Assembly: GCA_030432695.1 (NCBI GenBank)
Contig: JAUILN010000004.1
Location: forward strand, 558,001 to 622,000
Length of the DNA: 64,000 nt
From: a bacterium
GTDB lineage: Bacteria > Planctomycetota > UBA1135 > UBA2386
Direction of reading: 5' to 3'
Shown here: one piece after another, positions 19,630 through 27,237 of the stretch
How the letters are laid out: each line of letters opens with the position of its first letter
Position numbering within the stretch: position 1 is the first letter of the stretch
Made by a program: the position numbers and the translations under genes
The notes under the pieces: model-generated
Told to the model about the DNA's origin: nothing
Database searches by the model: none
The model's input: only the letters and a program-made list of their open reading frames with translations

Positions 19630-19842
19630 GCCATTGGGTTCGAGGCGTCCGTCGGGCTGGCTGAACCAGGTCCGGAAGGTGTCGAGCCGGTACGGTGGGA
19701 CCCATAGGACGTGCAGCGGGGTGTGGTTGTGATCGCTGGCCCGGCCGAGCCGGGTTCGCAGCCGCTACGCCCTCGGCTGACCGTTACGGATCCGAGACTC
19801 CTGGGATCGCCGACTGCCGCGCCGATTCTCGGAAGCGGTAGT

Positions 19843-20904
19843 TCACCGATGGATCACCGTCTCGATCCCCTGCGTCGCGCTGATGCCCGTGCCGAGCGCC
19901 AGCCACTGCCAGTAGAGCGTCGCCGGCGCGACGTTGGAGAACAGGAAGGTGATGCTCGCATCGCCGTTCGCGTCGGTCGTGGCCCCGGCGGTGACGTCCG
20001 GCGAGACGTTGATCTGGCAGCCCGGCGCGCCGAACGGGGTCAGGTCGAACGGCAGCCTGCGGCCGTTCCAGGTGGTGTTGCTGATGCCGACCACCAGCAC
20101 CGCGGCGGCGTTCGGCTGGGCGCCGCGCATCGCCAGCGTCATCTCGGCGTTCAGGTGCGGCACGCCGCTGAAGAAGATTCCGGGCGGTGTCGGAGTGCCG
20201 CAGGAGTTGCCGAAACGCTGCGGCGCGAGCTCGTAGCCGACGCCGTCGTACCAGGTGCGGTTGTTGGTAGCGGTGTTGGCCAGGTCGTCGACGTAGACGT
20301 GGATCTCGCCGTTGCCGTCCGCGAGGTGGATGCCCAGCGGGACTTCGTACATCCAGCGGTTGCCCTCCTGGATCAGCACCGGCGCGGTGAAGTGGCCATC
20401 GGTCTCGAGGCCGGCCGCGTCGTAGTTGAGCCCAAGGATCTGCTGCGGGCCGATGGGCGCGTCGAACGCGAGGCCGGTCGACGGCAGGAAGCTCGAGGTC
20501 GGGAAGTGGCGGGTGTTGTAGCCCTGGATGTCCGGCGCCGGCTGCGAGGTGTCGACCTTGCTGCGTAGCCGCCAGACGTCGCTCGAGCCACTGGCATTCC
20601 AGCAGTAGCTGTAGACCAGGTACTCGAAGCCTGGCAGTAGACCGCCGATGGTGGTGCGCAGCATCGGCCCGTCTTCGAGACCGGCCACCGAGACGTCGTT
20701 GGTCGAGAAGATCGTTCCACCGTTGGCGAACGGACGGTTCGACCAGTTGTTGTCGCTGCCGTCGTTGAGCGGGTTCGGAACGAAGGGCGAGCCGTCGGCG
20801 AGCGTGGTGTTGGTCGCGGGGTCGGCGTCGACGTAGGTGATCTGCGCGGTGGCCGGGACGGCGAGGAGCGCGAGGGCGAGGGGGAGCGAGAGGGAGCGAG
20901 GCAT
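19843..20904 (-). CDS. Secreted protein with LPFDL/GxPGC C-terminal domain, unknown function
   Basis: I chose ATG 20904 because MPRSLSLPLALALLAVPATA|QI is a textbook signal peptide; a longer reading to 20982 adds Pro-rich residues. The mature part (about 330 residues) shows no enzyme motif. It begins ITYVDADPATNTTLADG and includes aromatic-rich segments such as LVYSYCWNASGSSDVWRL, which suggests a beta-sandwich carbohydrate- or surface-binding domain. From about residue 230 (RFGNSCGTPTPPG) it carries the C-terminal domain also seen at the end of the Kelch protein: ISNTTWNGRRLPFDLTPFGAPGC, split here as NGRRLPFDL and FGAPGCQINV. It lies upstream of the FG-GAP gene on the same strand with 213 bases between. 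Confidence 0.6.
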   Translation of the reverse strand: MPRSLSLPLALALLAVPATAQITYVDADPATNTTLADGSPFVPNPLNDGSDNNWSNRPFANGGTIFSTNDVSVAGLEDGPMLRTTIGGLLPGFEYLVYSYCWNASGSSDVWRLRSKVDTSQPAPDIQGYNTRHFPTSSFLPSTGLAFDAPIGPQQILGLNYDAAGLETDGHFTAPVLIQEGNRWMYEVPLGIHLADGNGEIHVYVDDLANTATNNRTWYDGVGYELAPQRFGNSCGTPTPPGIFFSGVPHLNAEMTLAMRGAQPNAAAVLVVGISNTTWNGRRLPFDLTPFGAPGCQINVSPDVTAGATTDANGDASITFLFSNVAPATLYWQWLALGTGISATQGIETVIHR

Positions 20905-21075
20905 GGCAGTTCGGGTGCGGATCATCGGGGGTGGAGGAACCGCTGACTCGGCGGGAGGAACCTCCTTCCCGGCAGCGACCACTCCGCAGGGCCGCCGGAC
21001 CTCCCGACTGCCCGCGGCGGATGATACCGAACGCGACGGCCCGGGCCGTTCGTCTCCCCGGGATGGATGCCGGGG

Positions 21076-21591
21076 TCACCCGGGTCGACCGAGCCGGACG
21101 GACAGCACCAGCAGGGTGACTCCGAAGACCGCCACCAGCGGGCCGACGACCAGGCCGATCCAGCCGAGCCAGGCCGGGGACTGCGCCGCGTCGAACGCGC
21201 GTTGGTCGTGGATCACCGCCCCTTCGACCGCGATCCGCAGCGCGTAGCGCGGAGTGGGCGACGCCGCGGACCAGCCGCCCTGGGGCGCGGGGGCCGCGGT
21301 GATCGTCGCGACCAGCCCCGGCACGATGCGCTCCTCGAACAGGCGCTGCAGCCCGGGTTCCCGCTGGACGTGACCGCGGAGCAGGAACTCCTCCTCGACG
21401 CCGTCGAGCCGCAGCAGGGCGAGACGCCCGGACTTCTGCGTGTCGACGAGGCGCAGCTCCGCGACCTCGGCGGTCGTCGTCTCCCAGGTCGACTCGTCGG
21501 GAACCGGGTCGTAGGCGGCGATCCACGTGATGAGTCCTCCGACTCCCAGCATCAGGGCGGCGAACAGACGGACGACGGTGCGGGCACTCAT
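21076..21591 (-). CDS. Two-helix membrane protein, unknown function
   Basis: The 171-residue product has a membrane helix at each end, about residues 7-26 (VRLFAALMLGVGGLITWIAA) and about 143-164 (WIGLVVGPLVAVFGVTLLVL), with a soluble middle of about 110 residues. That layout, with a beta-rich extracytoplasmic middle carrying TTTAEVAELRLVDT near its start, recalls DUF3592-type proteins, but the match is not strong enough to name it. The middle contains EEFLLRGHVQREPGLQRLFE. It diverges from the thioredoxin-HEAT gene with 75 bases between the two starts. Confidence 0.6.
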   Translation of the reverse strand: MSARTVVRLFAALMLGVGGLITWIAAYDPVPDESTWETTTAEVAELRLVDTQKSGRLALLRLDGVEEEFLLRGHVQREPGLQRLFEERIVPGLVATITAAPAPQGGWSAASPTPRYALRIAVEGAVIHDQRAFDAAQSPAWLGWIGLVVGPLVAVFGVTLLVLSVRLGRPG

Positions 21592-21666
21592 CTCGGGCAG
21601 ACATCGGCATGCGGGCTCCGTTGACCGGAGCGGTGCGAGCGATCCCTGCCGCTACACTCCGAGGCC

Positions 21667-22821
21667 ATGCACCGACCCCTGCTGCTCGTCGCCGCCACCG
21701 CACTCGCCGCGATACTTCCCGCCCAGGAGGAGGCGGCTCAGGAGCGGACCCAGAGCAAGACCCCGCCGGGCGAGGCTCCCTGGACCACCGACTTCCTCGC
21801 CGCCCACGCCGAGGCCGCGCGCCGCAACGTGCCGATCTTCGTCTACTCGACCAAGACCTACTGCCCGCACTGCGTGGTGATGGAGAAGACGCTGCTCTCC
21901 GACCCCGCGCTGGCGTCGACCTTCGACGACGTGGTGTGGATGTACCTGTTCCAGGACTTCAGCGGCTCGCCCGCCGACCGCGCCGCGCAGCGGGTGGCGA
22001 TCCGCTTCGGGATCACCGCGTGGCCGCAGCACTTCCTGGTCGACCCGCACTCCATGGAGGTGCTCGCCGACACCGGCCGCACGCTGGAGTCGTTCACCCG
22101 CGCGGTGAAGGGTGCGACGGTTGCCGAACGCGACGACGGACTGCAGCCGGAGGACCTCGCCGCCGCCGACGCGCGGGCCGCGGCGCTGCACGACCAGCCG
22201 CCGGGTCAGGAGCGACTCGTCGAGCTGCTCGGCGACGACGACGTGGTGGTGCGCTACCGGGCGATCGAGCTGCTGAAGGATGCTGCGCCGAAGAGGGTCG
22301 TGGCGGCGGCGGGGGAGCTGCTCGCCGTGCCGCACGACCAGACCCGCTTCCTGGTCTGCGAGGTGCTCGCGACCCACGGCGATGCGTCGGCCCGCGAAGC
22401 CCTGGAGGCGCTGGTCCGCGATCCGGCGGGTTCGCGCAACCCGAACGTGCTGCGCATCCGGGCCACGCAGGCGCTGGCGCGCTGCGGCGATGCCCGTTCG
22501 CTGGAGGTCCTGGCACCCATTGTCCAGGCCGCGCAGTGCAACAACGGGCTGAGCACGCTCGCGGTGGACACGGCGGTCGCCCTCGGCGAAGAGTCGGCCG
22601 AGGCGCGGGCGCAGGCGGCGCGCGTGCTGCTCGACGGCTTCCCGGCACCCGGAGACTCGGCCGACGACCCTCGGATGCAGCGGATGTGTGCGGCGCTGGC
22701 GGCCCGGGTGCACGGCGCACTCGGCAGGCTCACCGGCACCTCGGAGATAGGGTTCCCGGAGGTCTACGATGCGAAGTCGCGCGCGGCTTTGCGGCAGGCC
22801 TGGGCGGCGCTGGTCCGCTGA
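21667..22821 (+). CDS. Exported thioredoxin-fold protein with HEAT-like repeats
   Basis: The product (384 residues) starts MHRPLLLVAATALAAILPAQ, a signal peptide. Residues of about 40-145 form a thioredoxin-like domain of the kind that begins with a helix over an unreactive wall (FLAAHAEAARRNVPIFVYST), then TYCPHCVVMEKTLL, giving Cys66-Pro-His-Cys69, the DsbA-type redox pair, and ITAWPQHFLVD, which supplies the cis-proline. From about residue 175 the chain is alpha-helical and repeated (LVELLGDDDVVVRYRAIELL, then REALEALVRDPA), as in HEAT or PBS-lyase repeats. A disulfide isomerase or reductase with a protein-binding scaffold is likely. Residue spacing agrees with the thioredoxin fold; the partner is unknown. 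Confidence 0.8.
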   Translation: MHRPLLLVAATALAAILPAQEEAAQERTQSKTPPGEAPWTTDFLAAHAEAARRNVPIFVYSTKTYCPHCVVMEKTLLSDPALASTFDDVVWMYLFQDFSGSPADRAAQRVAIRFGITAWPQHFLVDPHSMEVLADTGRTLESFTRAVKGATVAERDDGLQPEDLAAADARAAALHDQPPGQERLVELLGDDDVVVRYRAIELLKDAAPKRVVAAAGELLAVPHDQTRFLVCEVLATHGDASAREALEALVRDPAGSRNPNVLRIRATQALARCGDARSLEVLAPIVQAAQCNNGLSTLAVDTAVALGEESAEARAQAARVLLDGFPAPGDSADDPRMQRMCAALAARVHGALGRLTGTSEIGFPEVYDAKSRAALRQAWAALVR

Positions 22822-22964
22822 CGGTTCGTCGCCAGTGCAGCCGGCCGGGCGACGGCCTGTGCCGCCGCGGCGTCGCCAGGCCCCGCTTCGCGGTGGCTCG
22901 GTCGCCGGCACGACCGTTGCCCGGCGTCGAACCGCTCGCCTCCGGCAGTCGCCTGGTTTCGCAC

Positions 22965-23993
22965 ATGCTCATCCTCCGCTGGCTCTCCGGTCTCTCGCTG
23001 CTTCTTCCGCTCGCGCTCGGTGCGCCCGTCGCGGCGCAGCTTCGCTCCAGCCTCGAGACCGAGACCACGGTCGGGGTCCGCGCTGGCTCCTTCACCCCAC
23101 TCGTCGACAGTCTCCCTGCCCGCACCCCGCAGTCGGGACTGCGCACCCTGAGCACGGTCTACTCGGGTGCGGGATCGGCCAGCGCGCGCACCACCTTCGC
23201 GACGCCGGTCGACGGCGACGTGACGATCGGCTGGGCGGCGCGCGCGACCGCCGACTTCTCGTTCGGCACGGCGGCGAGCACCTTCGGCGACGGGACCTCC
23301 TCGCAGCAGGTCTTCCTGTGGACCCTGCGCGGTGTCGGCCGCGGTGAGCTGGTCGTCGACCTCGCCGCGGAGCGCGTCGACCCGGTCCCGAATCCGTTCG
23401 CGACCGCGACCCTCGATCTCGACGTCGGCGCGGACGGCAGCGACGAGCTCCGGTTCGGCAACGCGGGCCTGCCGTCGACCACGCTGCAGCGGCGGATCCC
23501 GCTGGTGCTCGAGCCGGGCGTCGCGACCGTTGTTCGCCTTCGCGCGACCAACGCGGCGTCGGCGGCGTCGATGTTCCGCAGCGCGTCGTCGTCGATGAGC
23601 TGCCGGCTCCGCTTCGAGGCCGCGCCGGTGCGGCCGGCGCAGATCGCCTACTACGGCAACGCGTGTGGCACCACGCTCGGGGTCGCCGATGCGATCCAGT
23701 CCGGGGGTGTGCATCGGCTGACCTTCACCGCCATGAGCACGCTGCCGAACGAGGCGATGGCGTTCGTGTTCGGCTCCGAGCAGGTCGCCGTGCCGATCGG
23801 TGCCAGCGGCTGCACGTTGTACCTGGAGCCGGTCGCCGTGGTCTACGCGACGGCCGACGGGACCGGTCGCGCGGCGATGGCGCTCGACGTGCCTGGACCG
23901 CAGCGGGCGACGGCGTACGTGCAAGCGTTCGCGCTGGAGATCGGCGGCGACTGGTTCGCGTCGCGGGGTGCGCGGATCGGGTTCGAGGACTGA
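22965..23993 (+). CDS. Secreted protein with C-terminal GNxCG...domain, unknown function
   Basis: Start placed at ATG 22965, where MLILRWLSGLSLLLPLALGAP begins a signal peptide ending AAQ; the reading upstream to 21609 is a shadow of the thioredoxin gene. The mature first half (about residues 28-225) is beta-rich with many Ser/Thr/Ala and no motif. From residue 229 (AYYGNACGTTLG) it carries a domain like the one in the neighbouring secreted protein (NSCGTPTPPG there), including VPIGASGCTLYL, which parallels LPFDLxPxGxPGC, and ATAYVQAFALEI near the end. It stops five bases before the convergent gene's stop codon. Function unknown. Confidence 0.6.
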   Translation: MLILRWLSGLSLLLPLALGAPVAAQLRSSLETETTVGVRAGSFTPLVDSLPARTPQSGLRTLSTVYSGAGSASARTTFATPVDGDVTIGWAARATADFSFGTAASTFGDGTSSQQVFLWTLRGVGRGELVVDLAAERVDPVPNPFATATLDLDVGADGSDELRFGNAGLPSTTLQRRIPLVLEPGVATVVRLRATNAASAASMFRSASSSMSCRLRFEAAPVRPAQIAYYGNACGTTLGVADAIQSGGVHRLTFTAMSTLPNEAMAFVFGSEQVAVPIGASGCTLYLEPVAVVYATADGTGRAAMALDVPGPQRATAYVQAFALEIGGDWFASRGARIGFED

Positions 23994-23998
23994 GTCGC

Positions 23999-25051
23999 TC
24001 AGTTCTTCGCCGGGGCCTGCAGGTCGACTTCGACGTCTTCGCCGGGGCCGACGCCGAACAGCTCCGAGACCAGCAGGTGGTCGTCCTGCGCGTCGAGCAG
24101 CGTCACCTTGTGACCGGTCGGTGCGACGCCGGTGAACGCATAGCGCCCGTCGCGGTCGGTCATCACGCGGGTCCAGCTCCCGTCGATCTGTCGGCCGGAG
24201 TCCAGGTGGTAGTTCTGGATCATCAGCCGCACGCCGATGAGGGGCTCGCCCTGCGCGTCGACGACCCGCCCGTGGACCCGGCCGGTGGCTGGGGCGCGGA
24301 TCTCCACCTCCTCGCTGAGCCCGGCGATCGTGAACTCCTCGGAGCTCGCATCGCCCACACTCAGCGAGACGTCGATGCGCGCGGGCCCCTCGACGGCATG
24401 CACGCCAGGGAAGGCGATCGATCCGTCGCGCAGGCTGTAGGTGTAGGCCATCGCCCGGCCCCCGACCTTCAGCTCGCACCAACGGAACGGCAGGGGTGCG
24501 CCGAGGTCGTCGAGCACTCGGCCGCGGACGAACGCCGCAGGGGCCGCGACCAGTTCGAGCGCACGGTCGGAGTCGGCTTCGTCCTCGTACCGGACCAGGT
24601 AGCGCACGTCGTGACGGCCGGAGTGTCCCTCGAGCTTCTCCTGTCGTAGCACGTGGGACGAGCCGACCAGGTGCAGCGTGTAGCCCTCGCCAGGGCTCAG
24701 GGGTGCATCGAGTCGGAACCGGCCGTCGTCGTCCGTCCTGCAGCGGCCGGGGGTTCCGCCGCCCATCGACTCGGAGCGCTTGGTGTAGCAGACGAGGGCT
24801 TGCCCGGCGAGCGGTGCGCCTTGTTCGTCGCGCAGGGTGCCGTGGAGCTGCAGCGCGCCGATCGGCGTTGCCTTGGCCACCAGCCGGTTGGGCGATCCGC
24901 CGGACTCGAACCGGACGCGGTTCGGATCGAAGGCGTAGCGATCCGAACGAAGTTGAACGCTCCATTCGCAGTCGGGGAGCCCCGCGACCGACCAGCGGCC
25001 TCCGGCATCCAGGTGTGCGTCGTCTCGGATGGCGCGGGTTCCGCGCCTCAC
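23999..25051 (-). CDS. Carboxypeptidase-regulatory-like protein lacking an export signal, possibly truncated
   Basis: At least three prealbumin-like beta modules are visible: LHGTLRDEQGAPLAGQALV with DDDGRFRLDAP, VRGRVLDDLGAPLPFRWCEL, and VHGRVVDAQGEPLIGVRLM with TDRDGRYAFTGVAPTGHK. All the other paralogues in the window have an N-terminal membrane helix, while this one opens in mid-module (DAGGRWSVAGLPDCEW) from a GTG at 25051, three bases after the VOC gene's stop. I infer that the original 5' end was lost when the VOC gene came to lie next to it, or that it is now read as a second cistron. A cytoplasmic product would be odd for this domain type. Confidence 0.6.
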   Translation of the reverse strand: MRRGTRAIRDDAHLDAGGRWSVAGLPDCEWSVQLRSDRYAFDPNRVRFESGGSPNRLVAKATPIGALQLHGTLRDEQGAPLAGQALVCYTKRSESMGGGTPGRCRTDDDGRFRLDAPLSPGEGYTLHLVGSSHVLRQEKLEGHSGRHDVRYLVRYEDEADSDRALELVAAPAAFVRGRVLDDLGAPLPFRWCELKVGGRAMAYTYSLRDGSIAFPGVHAVEGPARIDVSLSVGDASSEEFTIAGLSEEVEIRAPATGRVHGRVVDAQGEPLIGVRLMIQNYHLDSGRQIDGSWTRVMTDRDGRYAFTGVAPTGHKVTLLDAQDDHLLVSELFGVGPGEDVEVDLQAPAKN

Positions 25052-25054
25052 CCC

Positions 25055-25489
25055 TCACCTGGCGAACAACTGCGCCGGATCCAGGAAGCTCTTGAACTCC
25101 AGCGCGTGCCCCGCGGGGTCGCGGAAGAACATCGTCCGCTGTTCGCCGGGCAACCCTTCGAAGCGCGTCCGCGGTTCGAGCACGAACTCCACGCCGTGCT
25201 CACGCAGCCGCGCGACGAAGGGCTCCCAGGCGTCCCAGTCCAGCACCACGCCGAAGTGCGGCACCGGCACGTGGTCGCCGTCGACCGGGTTGTCGCCGGC
25301 ATCGCGCGGGGTGCTGGTCGCAACCAGATGCACGACGAGCTGGTGCCCGAACAGGTCGAAGTCGATCCAGCGTTCCGAAGACCGACCCTCGGGGCAGCCG
25401 AGCACCTCGCCGTAGAAGCGCCGCGCGGCGGCGAGGTCGTCGACGGGGAGGGCCAGGTGGAACGGCGACAGCGTGCTCACGGACGGCAT
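25055..25489 (-). CDS. VOC-family (glyoxalase-like) protein
   Basis: Start at ATG 25489 (MPSVSTLSPFHLALPVDDLA); residues upstream in the longer frame are low-complexity. The 144-residue product has the paired beta-alpha-beta-beta-beta layout of vicinal-oxygen-chelate proteins: FHLALPVDDLAAARRFYGEV at the start of module 1, with the first metal His in HLALPV, then HFGVVLDWDAWEPFVARLRE in module 2, and FRDPAGHALEFKSF at the end, with the usual Glu. It is likely a metal-dependent lyase, dioxygenase or a resistance-type binding protein. Substrate cannot be told from sequence. It is downstream of the phosphatase-like lipoprotein gene by 51 bases. Confidence 0.85.
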   Translation of the reverse strand: MPSVSTLSPFHLALPVDDLAAARRFYGEVLGCPEGRSSERWIDFDLFGHQLVVHLVATSTPRDAGDNPVDGDHVPVPHFGVVLDWDAWEPFVARLREHGVEFVLEPRTRFEGLPGEQRTMFFRDPAGHALEFKSFLDPAQLFAR

Positions 25490-25540
25490 CGCGGCATCAT
25501 CGCGCCGCGGGCCGGGCGAGGCCATCGCCGGGGGAGCCCC

Positions 25541-26266
25541 TCACCGCCGCCGCAACTGCGCCGCCCGCCGCATCACCCAGAGCATCTCGCGGGCGATCTG
25601 TGCGCAGCGCTGGTCGTACGTCGCGGCTTCGGTCGAGGTGCCGTCGGCCTCCTTGGGGTCGACGTAGGTGATCGCGAAGCGGTGCGTGGCGCCCTCGACC
25701 AGCGGGCAGGCGTCGTCGGCGTCCGCGCAGGTCATCACCGCGGCGAAGTCCGAGTCCGGATTGCACGGGTCGGCGTAGCACTTGGAGAAGCAGCGCATCG
25801 CCGGGTGGTCGTCGTCGAAGGTGACCCGGTAGACCGGGTTGTGCGCCTCCGGGTCCTCGGCCTCGATGGTGAAGCCGGCCCGCTGCAGGGCGGCGACCGC
25901 GCGGGGGTTGAACGCGGTGGCTTCGGTGCCGCCCGAGAAAGTCGCCACGTCATCCAGGCCGTAGTGCCAGGCTGCGGCCTGGGCCCAGATCTGCGAGAGG
26001 TGGCTGCGCCGCGAGTTGTGGGTGCAGACGAAGGTCGCCTGCAGGCCTTCGTGGGCGGCGATCGCCTGGGCCAGCGGTTCGAGGAGCTCGAGCCGGTCGG
26101 GCGGCGGGGTCTCCTTGGCGTGCGCGCTGATGTAGGCGGTCAGCGGGTGCATCGAGGGATCGCGCGGCGCGGCTTCGCTGTCGGAGGTGCAGGCGATCGT
26201 CAGGAGCGACGCCGCGAGGAGGGCGACGAGCGTCGGGATGCGCGGGTGCGTCGAGGTCTGGGGCAT
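25541..26266 (-). CDS. Low-molecular-weight phosphatase/ArsC-like lipoprotein
   Basis: The 241-residue protein has a lipobox (SLLTIAC, Cys26), so it is probably a lipid-anchored periplasmic protein. Residues of about 76-90 read LQATFVCTHNSRRSHL: a strand ending in the P-loop C81-T-H-N-S-R-R-S of low-molecular-weight tyrosine phosphatases and thioredoxin-type arsenate reductases, with the nucleophile Cys81 and the P-loop arginine. The C-terminal VMTCADADDACPLVEG has two further cysteines, as expected for an arsenate reductase relay. Family members are normally cytoplasmic, so the signal is unusual. The ring of Cys (Cys-x-Ser-Lys-Cys, FSKCYADPC) may bind a metal. Whether it dephosphorylates proteins or reduces an oxyanion is open. 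Confidence 0.75.
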   Translation of the reverse strand: MPQTSTHPRIPTLVALLAASLLTIACTSDSEAAPRDPSMHPLTAYISAHAKETPPPDRLELLEPLAQAIAAHEGLQATFVCTHNSRRSHLSQIWAQAAAWHYGLDDVATFSGGTEATAFNPRAVAALQRAGFTIEAEDPEAHNPVYRVTFDDDHPAMRCFSKCYADPCNPDSDFAAVMTCADADDACPLVEGATHRFAITYVDPKEADGTSTEAATYDQRCAQIAREMLWVMRRAAQLRRR

Positions 26267-26295
26267 CGTGCGTCCGGTGCGGCCGGGATCTCCTC

Positions 26296-26316
26296 GCGGT
26301 GCCCTCGTGGCACCGC
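26296..26316. other. Perfect 8-bp inverted repeat (GCGGTGCC / GGCACCGC)
   Basis: An eight-base stem with a five-base loop (CTCGT) lies between the cupin gene's stop and the phosphatase-like gene's start, both on the minus strand. There is no following run of T on either strand, so I do not call it an intrinsic terminator. The stem resembles the core of the hairpin elements further right, but lacks their arms. It may be an operator, an RNA hairpin or chance in very GC-rich DNA. Confidence 0.35.
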
Positions 26317-26378
26317 CTCACCTGGGACAGATAGGTGATCCCGATGAACGCGCCGCGCGCACCCGCGTGAAGGGTCGG

Positions 26379-26900
26379 TCAAGAACCGCTTCGCTCGGCC
26401 CAGAGATCGAGGGCCTTCGGCCGTTCGCCCTCGCCGTCCATGTAGTCGGTGCGCTGCAGGCGACCGACGGTGCCGACGCTCCGCACCAGGATCTTGCCGG
26501 TGTCGGGATACTCGCAGACCTCGTGCGGGTCGTTCGCACCGATCGCCAGGTAGACGAGGTCCTGATCGAACGGGTTCACCAACTGATGGGCCTGGCCGGT
26601 GTTCGCCGGGCAGGAGATCACGTCGCCGGGTCCGACCTCGCGCAGCGGCTCGTCGCCGTAGCGGAACACGCCGCGGCCCTCGAGGACCACGAAGGCCTCG
26701 TCGCAGCGGCGGTGGCTGTGGAACGGCACAGCGCCCGCGCCCGGCGCGATGCGCATCCGGTTGACGCCGAGGCTGCCGCCGCGCGGCTGCATCGAGGGGG
26801 TGAGGATCTGATAGGTCGCGCCCCAGTGCGGGCCGCCGCGGCGTTCGAGGACCGGGGCGGTCTCGAAGTTCACGATCTGCGGGGGGATCTCGTCGGTCAT
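26379..26900 (-). CDS. Single-domain cupin protein
   Basis: Start at ATG 26900. The 173-residue product has a single cupin barrel: motif 1 is AGAVPFHSHRRCDEAFVVLEG, split as PFHSHRRCDEAF plus LEGRGVF, with two His and one Glu, and motif 2 is NTGQAHQLVNPFDQDLVYLA with the third His. These residues normally hold a divalent metal. It resembles small mannose-isomerase-like or dioxygenase-like cupins used in sugar or signal binding, and the sequence gives no substrate. It diverges from a 68-residue membrane protein gene across about 70 bases. Confidence 0.8.
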   Translation of the reverse strand: MTDEIPPQIVNFETAPVLERRGGPHWGATYQILTPSMQPRGGSLGVNRMRIAPGAGAVPFHSHRRCDEAFVVLEGRGVFRYGDEPLREVGPGDVISCPANTGQAHQLVNPFDQDLVYLAIGANDPHEVCEYPDTGKILVRSVGTVGRLQRTDYMDGEGERPKALDLWAERSGS

Positions 26901-26972
26901 GGTGCCGAGGATACGGGACTCCGCCTTGGGGTGACCGCCGCCGATGGTCGAGGAAGGGGCAGGTACCGCCCC

Positions 26973-27179
26973 ATGGCTGCAATCCTCACAGGCTTCGTCG
27001 GCAGCACGATCGGCTTCAGCATCTTCCTCTACGGGAAGAAGCAGGCCCGGCTGCCGCAGTTGGTGGCCGGCATGCTGCTGATGGTCGTGCCGTTCCTGAT
27101 GTTGCCGGCACTGTGGACCGGGGTGCTGTCGGCACTGGTGGTCGCGGTGCTGTGGGGCGGCGTGCGGGCGGGTTGGTAG
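26973..27179 (+). CDS. Small two-helix membrane protein
   Basis: ATG 26973 follows an AGGAAGGGGC-type ribosome site about 20 bases upstream. The 68-residue product is nearly all membrane: a first helix with GFVGSTIGFSIFLYGKKQ and a second LVAGMLLMVVPFLMLPALW, then VLSALVVAVLWGG. The turn between the first two, FLYGKKQARLPQL, is a known pattern of tiny membrane proteins often labelled amino acid transport protein. That label is historical and no function is shown. Confidence 0.6.
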   Translation: MAAILTGFVGSTIGFSIFLYGKKQARLPQLVAGMLLMVVPFLMLPALWTGVLSALVVAVLWGGVRAGW

Positions 27180-27237
27180 ACGGGGGCCTCCGGGCTCGGG
27201 GATCGCGCGCGATGGGGGGCGCGTCCAAGATGGACGC

